Shown here piece by piece: positions 17,262 through 25,570 of a stretch of 64,000 nucleotides of DNA. Source of the stretch: Simiduia curdlanivorans (GTDB lineage Bacteria; Pseudomonadota; Gammaproteobacteria; Pseudomonadales; Cellvibrionaceae); NCBI RefSeq assembly GCF_030409605.1, contig NZ_JAUFQG010000004.1:1178001-1242000 (forward strand), written 5' to 3'. Below the pieces are notes generated by a model. The model ran no database searches. It was not told the origin of the DNA and saw only the letters and a program-made list of their open reading frames with translations. Each line of letters begins with the position of its first letter. Within the stretch, counting starts at the first letter, position 1. The position numbers and the translations under genes are program-made.

Positions 17262-18560
17262 ATGAAGCTAAAAGGTTTGCGGTGGTGGGTGATTGCATTA
17301 ATTGCGTTAGCCACAGTTATTAATTATATCGATCGTCAATCGCTCAATGTTCTTTGGCCAGCGATTGCTGCCGATCTCTATCCAGACAAATCGCCCGATG
17401 AGCGCAAAGAAATCTATGCCTTTATCTCCGTGGTGTTTGTATTTTCTTACGCTTTCGGTCAGGCTATTTTTGGCAAGATTTTTGATTGGGTAGGTACGCG
17501 GTTCGGTTTTGTGTTGTCCATCGGTATATGGTCTATAGCCACCGCCTTGCATGCGTTTGCGAAGGGTATCGTATCCTTTAGTATTTTCCGCGCTATCTTG
17601 GGTGTTGCAGAGGCCGGCAACTGGCCCGGCGCAACGAAAGGCAATGCCGAGTGGTTTCCCACTAAGGAGCGCGCCCTAGCGCAGGGAATATTCAACTCGG
17701 GCGCGGCCATTGGCGGTATTGTTTCCATTCCTCTCATCGCATTTTTGTCCATCTATTTTTCTTGGCAAATGATTTTTGTGTTGGTGGGTTTAGTCGGTCT
17801 GTTGTGGCTGGTGCCGTGGATTGTGTTGGTTAAAGCGCCGCCAAAAAAGCACCCCTGGATTACCGAACAAGAGCGCGAGTACATCTTAACCGGTCAGCGC
17901 AATAACGACGCAGACACAGACAAAGATGATGATGGTTATAACCCGTCGACAGTAGAAATGCTGTCGCGCAAGCAGAGCTGGGGCGTCATTATCGCGTCCG
18001 CGGCTATCGACCCCATCTGGTGGTTGTTTGTTTTCTGGATTCCAATTTATCTATCGGAAGTTTACGGCATGAACGTAAAAGAGATAGGTATTTACGGCTG
18101 GGTGCCCTATGTAGGCGCGATGTTGGGCGCTTGGTTTGGTGGCCTTTTGGCGCAGAACCGATTGAAGGCCGGTTGGAGTGTCGATAAAACCCGCAAGCTG
18201 GTAATTACGCTCGGTTGCCTCATCATGCTGCCAACCTTATTGGCAATGGCCAACCCGGGCGAACCGGTGACCGCGGTGTTATTGATGGCGGTGATTTTGT
18301 TTGGCTTCCAAACCGCTATCGGCAACGTACAAACATTGCCCAGCGATTTATACGGCGGCAAAACCGTGGGCACGCTGGCCGGGTTTTCCGGTATGGCAGC
18401 CAAGTTAGGCGCGGTAGGTCTGACCTCATTGGTGCCATGGCTAACCTCGGGCGGCAACTACACGCCGGCGTTCGTCATTGGAGCCGCTTTGGCGGTGACA
18501 GCCATGGCCAGTGTTTGGTTGCTGTGCCCGAAGATCGAGCCTTTGAAGCCTAGGGGTTGA
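17262..18560 (+). CDS. MFS transporter, hexuronate (ACS) type, probable unsaturated uronate/DEH permease
   Basis: The product (432 aa) has about 12 hydrophobic segments and MFS hallmarks such as INYIDRQSLNVLWPAI in helix 1 and the AEAGNWPGATKGNAEWFP segment of the anion:cation symporter (ExuT-like) group. It should carry alginate monomers across the inner membrane. The substrate is inferred from its position between kdgF and the DEH reductase gene. CAGGAGAGCC precedes the ATG. Confidence 0.85.
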   Translation: MKLKGLRWWVIALIALATVINYIDRQSLNVLWPAIAADLYPDKSPDERKEIYAFISVVFVFSYAFGQAIFGKIFDWVGTRFGFVLSIGIWSIATALHAFAKGIVSFSIFRAILGVAEAGNWPGATKGNAEWFPTKERALAQGIFNSGAAIGGIVSIPLIAFLSIYFSWQMIFVLVGLVGLLWLVPWIVLVKAPPKKHPWITEQEREYILTGQRNNDADTDKDDDGYNPSTVEMLSRKQSWGVIIASAAIDPIWWLFVFWIPIYLSEVYGMNVKEIGIYGWVPYVGAMLGAWFGGLLAQNRLKAGWSVDKTRKLVITLGCLIMLPTLLAMANPGEPVTAVLLMAVILFGFQTAIGNVQTLPSDLYGGKTVGTLAGFSGMAAKLGAVGLTSLVPWLTSGGNYTPAFVIGAALAVTAMASVWLLCPKIEPLKPRG

Positions 18561-18619
18561 GTGAGTGTATGGGTCTAGGCGCCGTGCCGAAGCCCATACC
18601 TAGGCGAGCGGTTCAGCCT

Positions 18620-18686
18620 AAGGTCTGACAGATAGTCTATCAAGTCAGACAAATTGGTTGACCATAAAATCAGATAAAGTTATAGT
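18620..18686 (+). promoter_or_regulatory. Alginate-locus promoter and operators of the SDR-kdgK operon
   Basis: AAGGTCTGACAGA (18620-18632) and CAAGTCAGACAAA (18641-18653, inverse TTTGTCTGACTTG) resemble the shared TTGGTCTGAYYAA motif. TTGACC (18658-18663) and TATAGT (18681-18686) are spaced 17 bp apart and fit a sigma-70 promoter. Confidence 0.6.
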
Positions 18687-18752
18687 GTTTTCAACTAATC
18701 AATCCGAAGGCGTTTAGGTCGCCGGAGAATTACAGACAAAGGGGTTTGAGTC

Positions 18753-19505
18753 ATGGCGGATAAATTGAAAGGAAAAATCGTACTTGTAACCGGCGGTGGC
18801 CGCGACATAGGCGCAGCTTGCGCTATTGAGAGTGCGGCGCAAGGCGCGAAAGTTGTGTTGACCTATATGGCGAGCGCGGCTGGAGCGGAAGAAGTGTGCA
18901 AGCAAATTGCGGCCAACGGCGGCGAAGCCACGGCCTTGCAGGCTGACTTGACCAAGCAGGAAGATGTCACTCGCACATTGGCAACAGTACAGGAAAAATA
19001 TGGCCGTTTAGACGTGTTGATGCATGTTTCTGGTGGCTTAGTTGCGCGTAAAACAACCGCCGAGTCGGATCTCGATTTCTGGCATCAGGTGATGGATTTG
19101 AACCTCACCTCACTGTTCATGACCGTTAAAGCATCTTTGCCATTAATGCCCGAAGGCTCGGCTATCGTGACCTTCGCCTCACAGGCAGCGCGCGATGGTG
19201 GTGGCCCAGGTTCAGCGGCTTACGCCACATCAAAAGGCGCCGTGATGACCTACACCCGCTCACTGGCTAAAGAGTTAGGCCCACGTATTCGCGTTAACTC
19301 CCTGTGCCCAGGCATGATCAACACCGATTTCCACAACATTTTCACCAAGCCCGAAGTGCGTGAAAAAGTAGCTGGCGGCGCCGCGCTGAAGCGCGAAGGC
19401 CGTTCCGATGAGATTGCCAAGGCTGCTGTGTACCTGGCCTCTGCAGAAGCGTCTTACATGACTGGCGCCAATGTGGATGTTAACGGCGGCACTTACTTCT
19501 CTTAA
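18753..19505 (+). CDS. SDR-family oxidoreductase, probable DEH reductase
   Basis: The 250-residue short-chain dehydrogenase has the cofactor loop TGGGRDIG (13-20) and catalytic S143, Y157 and K161 (YATSK). It probably reduces DEH to 2-keto-3-deoxygluconate with NAD(P)H, because it sits between the kdgF/transporter genes and kdgK and shares their predicted promoter motif. The usual NNAG motif is replaced by HVSGG (91-95), a deviation shared by some uronate-related SDRs. The SDR fold is certain; the substrate is inferred. kdgK starts 11 bp after its stop, so the two are an operon. Confidence 0.82.
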   Translation: MADKLKGKIVLVTGGGRDIGAACAIESAAQGAKVVLTYMASAAGAEEVCKQIAANGGEATALQADLTKQEDVTRTLATVQEKYGRLDVLMHVSGGLVARKTTAESDLDFWHQVMDLNLTSLFMTVKASLPLMPEGSAIVTFASQAARDGGGPGSAAYATSKGAVMTYTRSLAKELGPRIRVNSLCPGMINTDFHNIFTKPEVREKVAGGAALKREGRSDEIAKAAVYLASAEASYMTGANVDVNGGTYFS

Positions 19506-19516
19506 GGTTCTACATT

Positions 19517-20473
19517 ATGACGCGCCCAGCCGTTGCTGTTATTGGTGAGTGCATGGTTGAAGTCTCGCTAGCGAAATCGGCTAGCGGGCTGTCTGCATCG
19601 AGCTTGGCCGCCAACTTATCTTTTGGCGGCGATGTATTGAATACCGCTGTGTACCTTTCGCGCCTGGGTTGCGGCGTCGATTTTGTTAGCGCCGTTGGCG
19701 ACGACAAAATCAGTGATTGGCTAGTCGACCAGTGGCAACAGGAAGGTGTGGGTTGTGACTTAATTGAGCGCATGCCCAATCAGTCGCCCGGCATGTACAT
19801 GATTTCCACCGACGCCAGCGGCGAGCGCAGCTTCAGTTATTGGCGCGATAGCTCGCCGGCGCGCAAGGTATTCGATGACCCAGAGAAGGCCGAGGCCTTA
19901 TTTGCCCAGCTCGGCACTTATTCGTGGTTGTACTTTACTGGCATCACCTTGGCAATACTGCCTGCCCAGGCGCGCGAAAGCTTACTGCGCTTCGTGGATA
20001 GGTATCGCGCGGCGGGTGGCAAAGTCGCTTTTGACAGCAACTTTCGTCCGCGCTTATGGCCGGATAGAGCGCTGGCAAAAGATGTTTTTAATGCTGTCTA
20101 CGAGCGTACAGATTTAGCCCTGTTAACCATCGAAGATGAAGTTGATCTATTTGGTGCCGGCAGCCTCGATCAGCATGTTGCACGTCTACAGGGTTCAGGC
20201 ATTGCGGAGCTAGTGCTCAAGCAGGGCCCTGAAGGCTGCGAAATAATCTTAGCAAACCAGCGCTTGAATGTGCCGGCACAGAAAGTGCGCCCGGTGGATA
20301 CAACGAGCGCCGGGGACGCTTTTAACGCAGGTTACCTAGCGCAGCGAATTGCCGGTAAAACGCCGGAGCAGGCTGCACAAGTCGCGCATCGCTTGGCGGC
20401 AGTGGTGATTCAGCACCCAGGCGCAATCGTGCCGAAAGCGGTGACTGAAGCGCTGGAATTCGGCTCGGCTTAA
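19517..20473 (+). CDS. kdgK: 2-keto-3-deoxygluconate kinase, PfkB family
   Basis: The product (318 aa) is a PfkB-type sugar kinase: an N-terminal substrate region ending SFGGDVLNTAVYLSRLG, and the C-terminal PfkB signature DTTSAGDAFNAGYLA with the catalytic Asp in GDAF. It would phosphorylate KDG at C6 to KDPG, the entry to Entner-Doudoroff cleavage. The predicted DEH reductase directly upstream supports KDG as substrate. The KDPG aldolase gene (eda) is not in the window. It is followed by a terminator at 20528. Confidence 0.88.
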   Translation: MTRPAVAVIGECMVEVSLAKSASGLSASSLAANLSFGGDVLNTAVYLSRLGCGVDFVSAVGDDKISDWLVDQWQQEGVGCDLIERMPNQSPGMYMISTDASGERSFSYWRDSSPARKVFDDPEKAEALFAQLGTYSWLYFTGITLAILPAQARESLLRFVDRYRAAGGKVAFDSNFRPRLWPDRALAKDVFNAVYERTDLALLTIEDEVDLFGAGSLDQHVARLQGSGIAELVLKQGPEGCEIILANQRLNVPAQKVRPVDTTSAGDAFNAGYLAQRIAGKTPEQAAQVAHRLAAVVIQHPGAIVPKAVTEALEFGSA

Positions 20474-20527
20474 GGTTCAAAAATTTAGCGGTGGGCACCG
20501 CTAATATCGCTCTCTCGCCCAACTTAA

Positions 20528-20555
20528 GGCTGCACTTTGTGCGGCCATTTTTTTT
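20528..20555 (+). terminator. Rho-independent terminator after kdgK
   Basis: GGCTGCAC (20528-20535) pairs with GTGCGGCC (20539-20546), including one G-U pair, followed by eight Ts (20548-20555). Confidence 0.85.
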
Positions 20556-20894
20556 GCCTATTATCAATAGGTTTTCACCGCTTTTAGCGAATCTCATTGC
20601 CCGCACGCTCTTGCTGGCTCACCCGCCGTATGAATCTGGTGCGGGCGTTAAACCATGCCGCGCATCAGCATCAATTGGTCAGATGGGTGTTGTCGTCTTT
20701 GGCCCCGCTTGTTTGCGGAAGTCTCGGGCAGCCATTTTTTTTGAATATTTTCTGTTCGTGATGCGCCGCAGCGCTAGATCTAATTCAGACTAAATATTGC
20801 ACTCGGAGGGGTCGGCTACAGCCCCCAGCAACTGGGCGACCTAGCGCATTCTGTGAAAATTATTAACAAAATCAAGAGGTTGTTGATTTGAATA
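20556..20894. other. Intergenic region without a supported gene
   Basis: No convincing coding frame is seen; an open frame at 20491-20793 overlaps the kdgK terminator and resembles no protein. A half-match to the operator motif (TTGGTC at 20675-20680) lies about 370 bp from the next start and is too weak to call. Confidence 0.45.
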
Positions 20895-21007
20895 AGGGTC
20901 TGATACATAGCCAAAAACCCCGTGTTTTTGGTCTGATGGTTTACTTTCTTATCTTACACTTTGGTCTGACTAATTTGTTGACCGTCAAATCGAGTTTGGA
21001 TTATAGT
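20895..21007 (+). promoter_or_regulatory. Alginate-locus promoter and operators of TonB receptor 2
   Basis: Three copies of the motif occur: AGGGTCTGATACA (20895-20907), TTGGTCTGATGGT (20928-20940) and the best match TTGGTCTGACTAA (20961-20973), whose arms pair at five of six positions. TTGACC (20978-20983) and TATAGT (21002-21007) are 18 bp apart. The leader downstream (ATAAAAACGGAGAC) is shared with receptor 1. Confidence 0.7.
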
Positions 21008-21044
21008 CGCTCTTGATGAAAAACATAAAAACGGAGACAGCATC

Positions 21045-24000
21045 ATGTCAATCGAGCAACAAAATGAAGCCCGCCAACGAGACGGGAAAAGCAGCCTAGG
21101 TTTTACCAAACGTCCCTTAGCCCAGTGGGTCAAAGCGCTTGCTGTTGCAGGTGTAGCGGCTAGTCCGCTCTTCACCGGCATGGTTATGGCACAAGATTCA
21201 GAGGCCTCCGCCGAGGCTCTTGAGGAAATTACCGTTACCGGCACCCGGAAGTTGATCCAGGATCAAATTGCGATTAAACGCGACGCCACCACCATTGTGG
21301 ACGGCTTGTCGGCGTCAGATATCGGCGAGCTGCCAGCACTCTCTATTGGTGAAGCGCTGGAGTCTATTACTGGTGTAGCGTCCCACCGGGAAAACGGCGG
21401 TGCCAGCGAAATTACTATTCGTGGCCTTGGTCCGTTCTTAAGCGCAACAAATTTTAACGGTCGCGAAGCTACCAACGGTAGCGGTGACCGCTCGGTAAAC
21501 TTCTCGCAATTCCCTTCAGAGTTAATGAGCAAAGTCGCCGTTGCTAAGACGCAAGACGCCTCGATGATCGAAGGCGGGGTCGCCGGTGTAATTATGCTGG
21601 AAACATTGAAGCCGCTCGAATACGGCAAGCAGCGCGTAACTGTAGATGCAAAGCTTAACTACAATCCAGACGAAGCCAATGTTAATAACTCTTTGCATGA
21701 TGAGTTGGGTTACCGAGGCACTTTCAGCTACGTGGATCAGTTTGAGTTTGGCGATGGTCAAGCTATTGGTATCTCAATTGGCGCACAGCAGCAGTCAATT
21801 ACACAACCGGAAGCAGAGTACCGTAGTTCCGATAATACCGGCTCATCTCTATGGGCCTGCTTAAATGACCCTACCATTACCGATCAAGGTTTCTTCCGTA
21901 GCAATTCCGATGATTGCGAAAACCTACTCGTCGATGGAAGTAACGTGGATACTGGCTATAACACTAGCATAGATCCCAATACAGGAAAGGCTGTTAATGA
22001 CGGTAGCCCTTATGCTTGGGCTGGTAGTAGTCGTACCTACCGTCAGAATGAAACTTCTGATGAGCGCGACTCCTTATTTTTTGCAGTGCAGTACCAGCCT
22101 TCAGAGGCGTGGGATATTAATTTTGACGCACAAGTTTCTGACCGCATTCAGGCAGAGGAGCGTCATGATTTTGTGATTTTCAACAAGCGTGCGACTGCGG
22201 GCGTTACCGGTAGTACTTTGTTAACGAACTCGGCCAACCAGGTTATTTACCGCGAGGGTCAAGACTATCTTGGTATCAACGGTGAAAAGTATAATAGGGA
22301 AGAAAACTACTTAGGCTATGGCCTTAACGTGGCACACAATGTAAACGAGCGTTTAACGGTTAAGTTAGATATAGGTTACTCTGAAACTAATCGTGAAGAG
22401 CAGCAAATTGTTAACGATTCGCGCACTTCCGCACGGAAAGACTTTATCTTGGTGCAGGGTGCACATATCCCTAATATCACCGTAGAGAATTTCGATCCAA
22501 ATTCCTATGAAGGCTATAACAACTTCCGCACCAGAATCGATACTGATAATGTGCGGGAAAATATTACGAAGGCAATTCGTTTAGACTTTGACTATGCCCT
22601 AACAGGTGATACTTTTACTTCAGTGGCCGGTGGCATTCGCAGTTCTGAGCTTACCTATGTGCAGTTGGGTGGTAACAATGGCTCGGGCTCGCGCGTAGAA
22701 ACGACGAGATCGTATACATCAGAAACTATACTACCTTCTACGGGTCTCACTATTGCGGATAGCTGCGGTATCAGTTTTAGAGAGTCTGACTTCTTAGATC
22801 GTATGAGCGATGGGCCGCTAATCACAAACGTAGATTCAAATGGTAATGTTATTGCAGAGGGTACCGGTAGCACTTTTGCCACCTATGATAACCAGTGTTT
22901 CTCTGATGCGATGATTGAGTTGCATAACGCCAACCCAGCTAACGCTAATAATCAATTTACAACAGCTTATCCTGAAGTAGAACTTAGAAACCCCAATAGC
23001 ATCAATGTGACAGAGACAACTGTGGCCGCCTACGCCATGGCGAATTTTGAGTCGCTGTTTCTAGAGCGTGGCCTTCGCGGTAACTTTGGTTTGCGAATTG
23101 TGCAAACTGATGTATCGTCTATTGGTTATCGCGCGCCTTATACAGTGATTACAGATCCTATTACCGGTATTTTGTCGTTAGATATTGGCGAGGGCATCGA
23201 GGATGTTGAGGGTGGTGGTACTTACACTGAGTATTTACCTAGCGTGAATGTGGTTTGGGATTTTGATGAAGACAAAATTATACGCGGAGGCGTTTTCCGT
23301 GGTATGTCTCGTGTTAATCCAACGGATATGGCGTATAACCGTAGCTTCAATACAGCCGATGAAGATACGGACCCAATGACCTTAGATGAGCTTCTAACCG
23401 GCGCCAATGGTACGGGTAATCCAGATTTAAAACCTCTAATGTCGTGGAACGCTGATTTGTCAGTGGAATGGTATCCAGTTGATGATGCTATCTTCTCGGC
23501 GGGTGTTTACTACAAGAAGTTCTTGGGTGGTTTTGAAAAGCGTACGCAAATGGAAACCTTCACCATTGATGGCGAGAGTGTTGAATTACCCATTACCAAT
23601 GATGTGACCAGTGAGGATGCCAGTAATCTATTAGGTTTAGAGTTCACAGCCGCTTATCGTTGGGACTTAGGTATTGGTGTCAAGATGGGCTATAACTGGG
23701 CCGACACTGATTTCGAAGTTGAAGACAGCCTTTACGGTGATACCTACACAATAGGTTTAGATGGCGTACGAACTCAATTAACTGATGGAATAGTTGCCCC
23801 TGCTTCAGTCCCAGGATTCTCTGAGCACAGCTTCACCGGTCAGGTGTACTATCAGATCGGAGAGTTAGATGTGGGTGTCATATACAAATATCGTAGTGAT
23901 TATTTTCAGCCGTCTACCACCAATAGTACCCGTCTTAGGTATATTCACAGTGTAGGCACATGGGAAGCGCGCGCTTCATATAATATTACCGATAACGTGA

Positions 24001-24128
24001 AAGTAAAAGTTGAAGGCATTAACTTGTTCAGTGCGCCAAAAAAGCAGGATTACTTTGAGCAAGGTAACTTAGGTGAAGTAAATGACTACGGTCCGCGTAT
24101 TTTCGCGGGTGTTACCGTTAAATTCTAA
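21045..24128 (+). CDS. TonB-dependent outer-membrane receptor, alginate oligosaccharide uptake (copy 2)
   Basis: The product (1027 aa) is a paralogue of the receptor at 9051-12149: same extended N-terminus (MSIE..., EAR, DGK), signal peptide cleaved near A49/Q50, TonB box EEITVTGTR (60-68), an almost identical plug, and a barrel ending in Phe. Differences concentrate in mid-barrel regions expected to form external loops, consistent with different oligomer preference. Third codon positions look more A/T-rich here than in copy 1, by eye. It has its own promoter with three operator-like motifs and a terminator downstream, so it is a single-gene unit. Confidence 0.9.
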   Translation: MSIEQQNEARQRDGKSSLGFTKRPLAQWVKALAVAGVAASPLFTGMVMAQDSEASAEALEEITVTGTRKLIQDQIAIKRDATTIVDGLSASDIGELPALSIGEALESITGVASHRENGGASEITIRGLGPFLSATNFNGREATNGSGDRSVNFSQFPSELMSKVAVAKTQDASMIEGGVAGVIMLETLKPLEYGKQRVTVDAKLNYNPDEANVNNSLHDELGYRGTFSYVDQFEFGDGQAIGISIGAQQQSITQPEAEYRSSDNTGSSLWACLNDPTITDQGFFRSNSDDCENLLVDGSNVDTGYNTSIDPNTGKAVNDGSPYAWAGSSRTYRQNETSDERDSLFFAVQYQPSEAWDINFDAQVSDRIQAEERHDFVIFNKRATAGVTGSTLLTNSANQVIYREGQDYLGINGEKYNREENYLGYGLNVAHNVNERLTVKLDIGYSETNREEQQIVNDSRTSARKDFILVQGAHIPNITVENFDPNSYEGYNNFRTRIDTDNVRENITKAIRLDFDYALTGDTFTSVAGGIRSSELTYVQLGGNNGSGSRVETTRSYTSETILPSTGLTIADSCGISFRESDFLDRMSDGPLITNVDSNGNVIAEGTGSTFATYDNQCFSDAMIELHNANPANANNQFTTAYPEVELRNPNSINVTETTVAAYAMANFESLFLERGLRGNFGLRIVQTDVSSIGYRAPYTVITDPITGILSLDIGEGIEDVEGGGTYTEYLPSVNVVWDFDEDKIIRGGVFRGMSRVNPTDMAYNRSFNTADEDTDPMTLDELLTGANGTGNPDLKPLMSWNADLSVEWYPVDDAIFSAGVYYKKFLGGFEKRTQMETFTIDGESVELPITNDVTSEDASNLLGLEFTAAYRWDLGIGVKMGYNWADTDFEVEDSLYGDTYTIGLDGVRTQLTDGIVAPASVPGFSEHSFTGQVYYQIGELDVGVIYKYRSDYFQPSTTNSTRLRYIHSVGTWEARASYNITDNVKVKVEGINLFSAPKKQDYFEQGNLGEVNDYGPRIFAGVTVKF

Positions 24129-24190
24129 TGGGCTAAGTTAATCGGTTAGCCTAGGTAACCCCTAGGCTTTGCCCTGAGCGAGCAAGATTG

Positions 24191-24226
24191 AAAAATCCAA
24201 TGGGTTTCGGCTTTTTGGATTTTTTT
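24191..24226 (+). terminator. Rho-independent terminator after TonB receptor 2
   Basis: AAAAATCCAA (24191-24200) pairs with TTGGATTTTT (24215-24224), followed by further Ts. A separate short hairpin, GCCTAGG/CCTAGGC, lies at 24149-24167. Confidence 0.8.
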
Positions 24227-24330
24227 GTAATTAAATAGTGGTAGTTTTACTGGTGAGGGAGGGGAAGCGCTAGTACAAGATACTGGGACTGGGAAAGTAA
24301 ACGACGGTGGGCAAAGGTCATACTGCGAAT

Positions 24331-24362
24331 AAAAAATGCAGCCATAAGACTAAGACTGCATT
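24331..24362 (-). terminator. Rho-independent terminator of the GntR regulator gene
   Basis: On the minus strand AATGCAG (24362-24356) pairs with CTGCATT (24341-24335), followed by a T run (24336-24331). Confidence 0.75.
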
Positions 24363-24407
24363 CTTGGGCGCTGAGAATCTATCTAACAGCGCTATCCTTA
24401 GGGTTAA

Positions 24408-25166
24408 CTAATAGCTTCCCGTCGTTAAGTGGCTCAAAGAGAACTGCTGGCGGCTCTTGAGTGCTTCTTGTCGTGCAGCCTCAATAGCCTGTGCTTCGGT
24501 GACGTGTAGCAAGGCATCGATCAGCCGGGCGAAGTGCATGTGCATCGCTTTGCGCGCGGCGCCGGAGTCTCTGGCTTTGAGCGCGTCGTAAATAGCCTTG
24601 TGTTCATCCAGCCGATTTTTACCATCCAATTTACACACACCCTCATAAGAGCGCTTAACGCGAGCAGAAGTCTCGCGGATTTCCCACAGGCGTTTGATAG
24701 TCATGAGAATGGCCGCGTTATTGGTGGCCTGCGAAATAATCAGGTGAAAACGCCGGTCGGCGGCCTCAGCGGTGAGGTCGCCCTCTTTATTTTCTTGCGC
24801 CATGAGCGCCAAGGTGCCTTCCAGTTCGACTAGCTGTTCCGGGGTGATCATGGTCGCGGCAATGGCCGCCGCTTCGCCTTCAATCACGGCACGGGCTTGG
24901 GTGAGCTCGAAGGGGCCTATGTCTGGGGCGTAGAAAGCCGCGTTTTGTTGCGGCTCTTTAACGTAGACACCGGAGCCGGTTTTCACCCGCACCCGGTCTA
25001 GCGTCTCTAGGGCAATAATCGCTTCGCGTATGGTTAGGCGGCTGACTTGAAAGCGCTCGGCTAGCTCGCGCTCTGGTGGCAAGCGGCTGCTAGGCGGGTA
25101 GTCGCCGGAATCAATTAATTTATTGATCTCTTCGACAACCTGTTGATAGAGACGACGTCCAGTCAT
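24408..25166 (-). CDS. GntR-family regulator, FadR (FCD) subfamily, probable alginate-locus regulator
   Basis: The 252-residue protein has an N-terminal winged helix (residues ~5-70) with the GntR signature RLPPERELAERFQVSRLTIREAI, written here as its key helix-turn-helix. A C-terminal all-helical FCD ligand-binding domain has acidic and His positions (RRFHLIIS, DEHKAIYDALKARD) as in FadR/UxuR-type proteins. Such regulators usually bind uronate or keto-acid ligands and repress through TGGTC-type palindromes. The gene sits between receptor 2 and PL7 genes, and the motif TTGGTCTGAYYAA recurs at promoters of this locus. The regulon link is inferred. No strong copy of the motif is seen at its own promoter. 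Confidence 0.88.
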   Translation of the reverse strand: MTGRRLYQQVVEEINKLIDSGDYPPSSRLPPERELAERFQVSRLTIREAIIALETLDRVRVKTGSGVYVKEPQQNAAFYAPDIGPFELTQARAVIEGEAAAIAATMITPEQLVELEGTLALMAQENKEGDLTAEAADRRFHLIISQATNNAAILMTIKRLWEIRETSARVKRSYEGVCKLDGKNRLDEHKAIYDALKARDSGAARKAMHMHFARLIDALLHVTEAQAIEAARQEALKSRQQFSLSHLTTGSY

Positions 25167-25434
25167 TTATGTTCCCCTGTGGGTGTTGAGGCGCTGATGC
25201 CGCTGTAGTTAAGCCGAGTTACGATGTAGCTGGGTAAAGCTATCTGATGGATTTTATCGTATATCTATTCATCTGCCTACCCGCTTGCAAGAGGCGGATT
25301 GAGGACGCTGATCCTTTCCTTAGCGCAAGCCCTGCCTCCGTAGCTTAGTAGAAGCGCGCGCCAAAGCCAAGCAACCTATCTGGCACTGATGTCTGATTGC
25401 TTAATGCCAAATGGTTTTCCTATTGGTTTACTTA
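25167..25434. other. Intergenic region upstream of PL7 gene
   Basis: This gap separates the divergent GntR and PL7 genes. No coding frame is supported. The gntR promoter should lie at its left end, but I cannot place it. Confidence 0.45.
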
Positions 25435-25458
25435 TTGGTCTGATTGTGGTTTTATAGT
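25435..25458 (+). promoter_or_regulatory. Alginate-locus operator and -10 box of PL7 gene
   Basis: TTGGTCTGATTGT (25435-25447) matches the shared motif and TATAGT (25453-25458) matches the -10 box seen before both TonB receptors, including a following CTTGAT. No well-spaced -35 is visible. Confidence 0.55.
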
Positions 25459-25570
25459 TCGCCCTTGATGCGCGCTTGCCGCATGGGTATCGACTTAGGG
25501 GCCTCCCGTGGGTATGGGGCAAGTTGTGTTGAAAATAATTCAAATAATGAAAATGACACGAGTAGTGAGT

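Noticed and set aside
20675..20687. TTGGTC half-match as a further alginate operator
   Set aside because: The second half is poor and it lies about 370 bp from the nearest start, so it is probably chance.
20491..20793. 100-codon frame after kdgK
   Set aside because: It runs across the kdgK terminator and shows no protein-like pattern.
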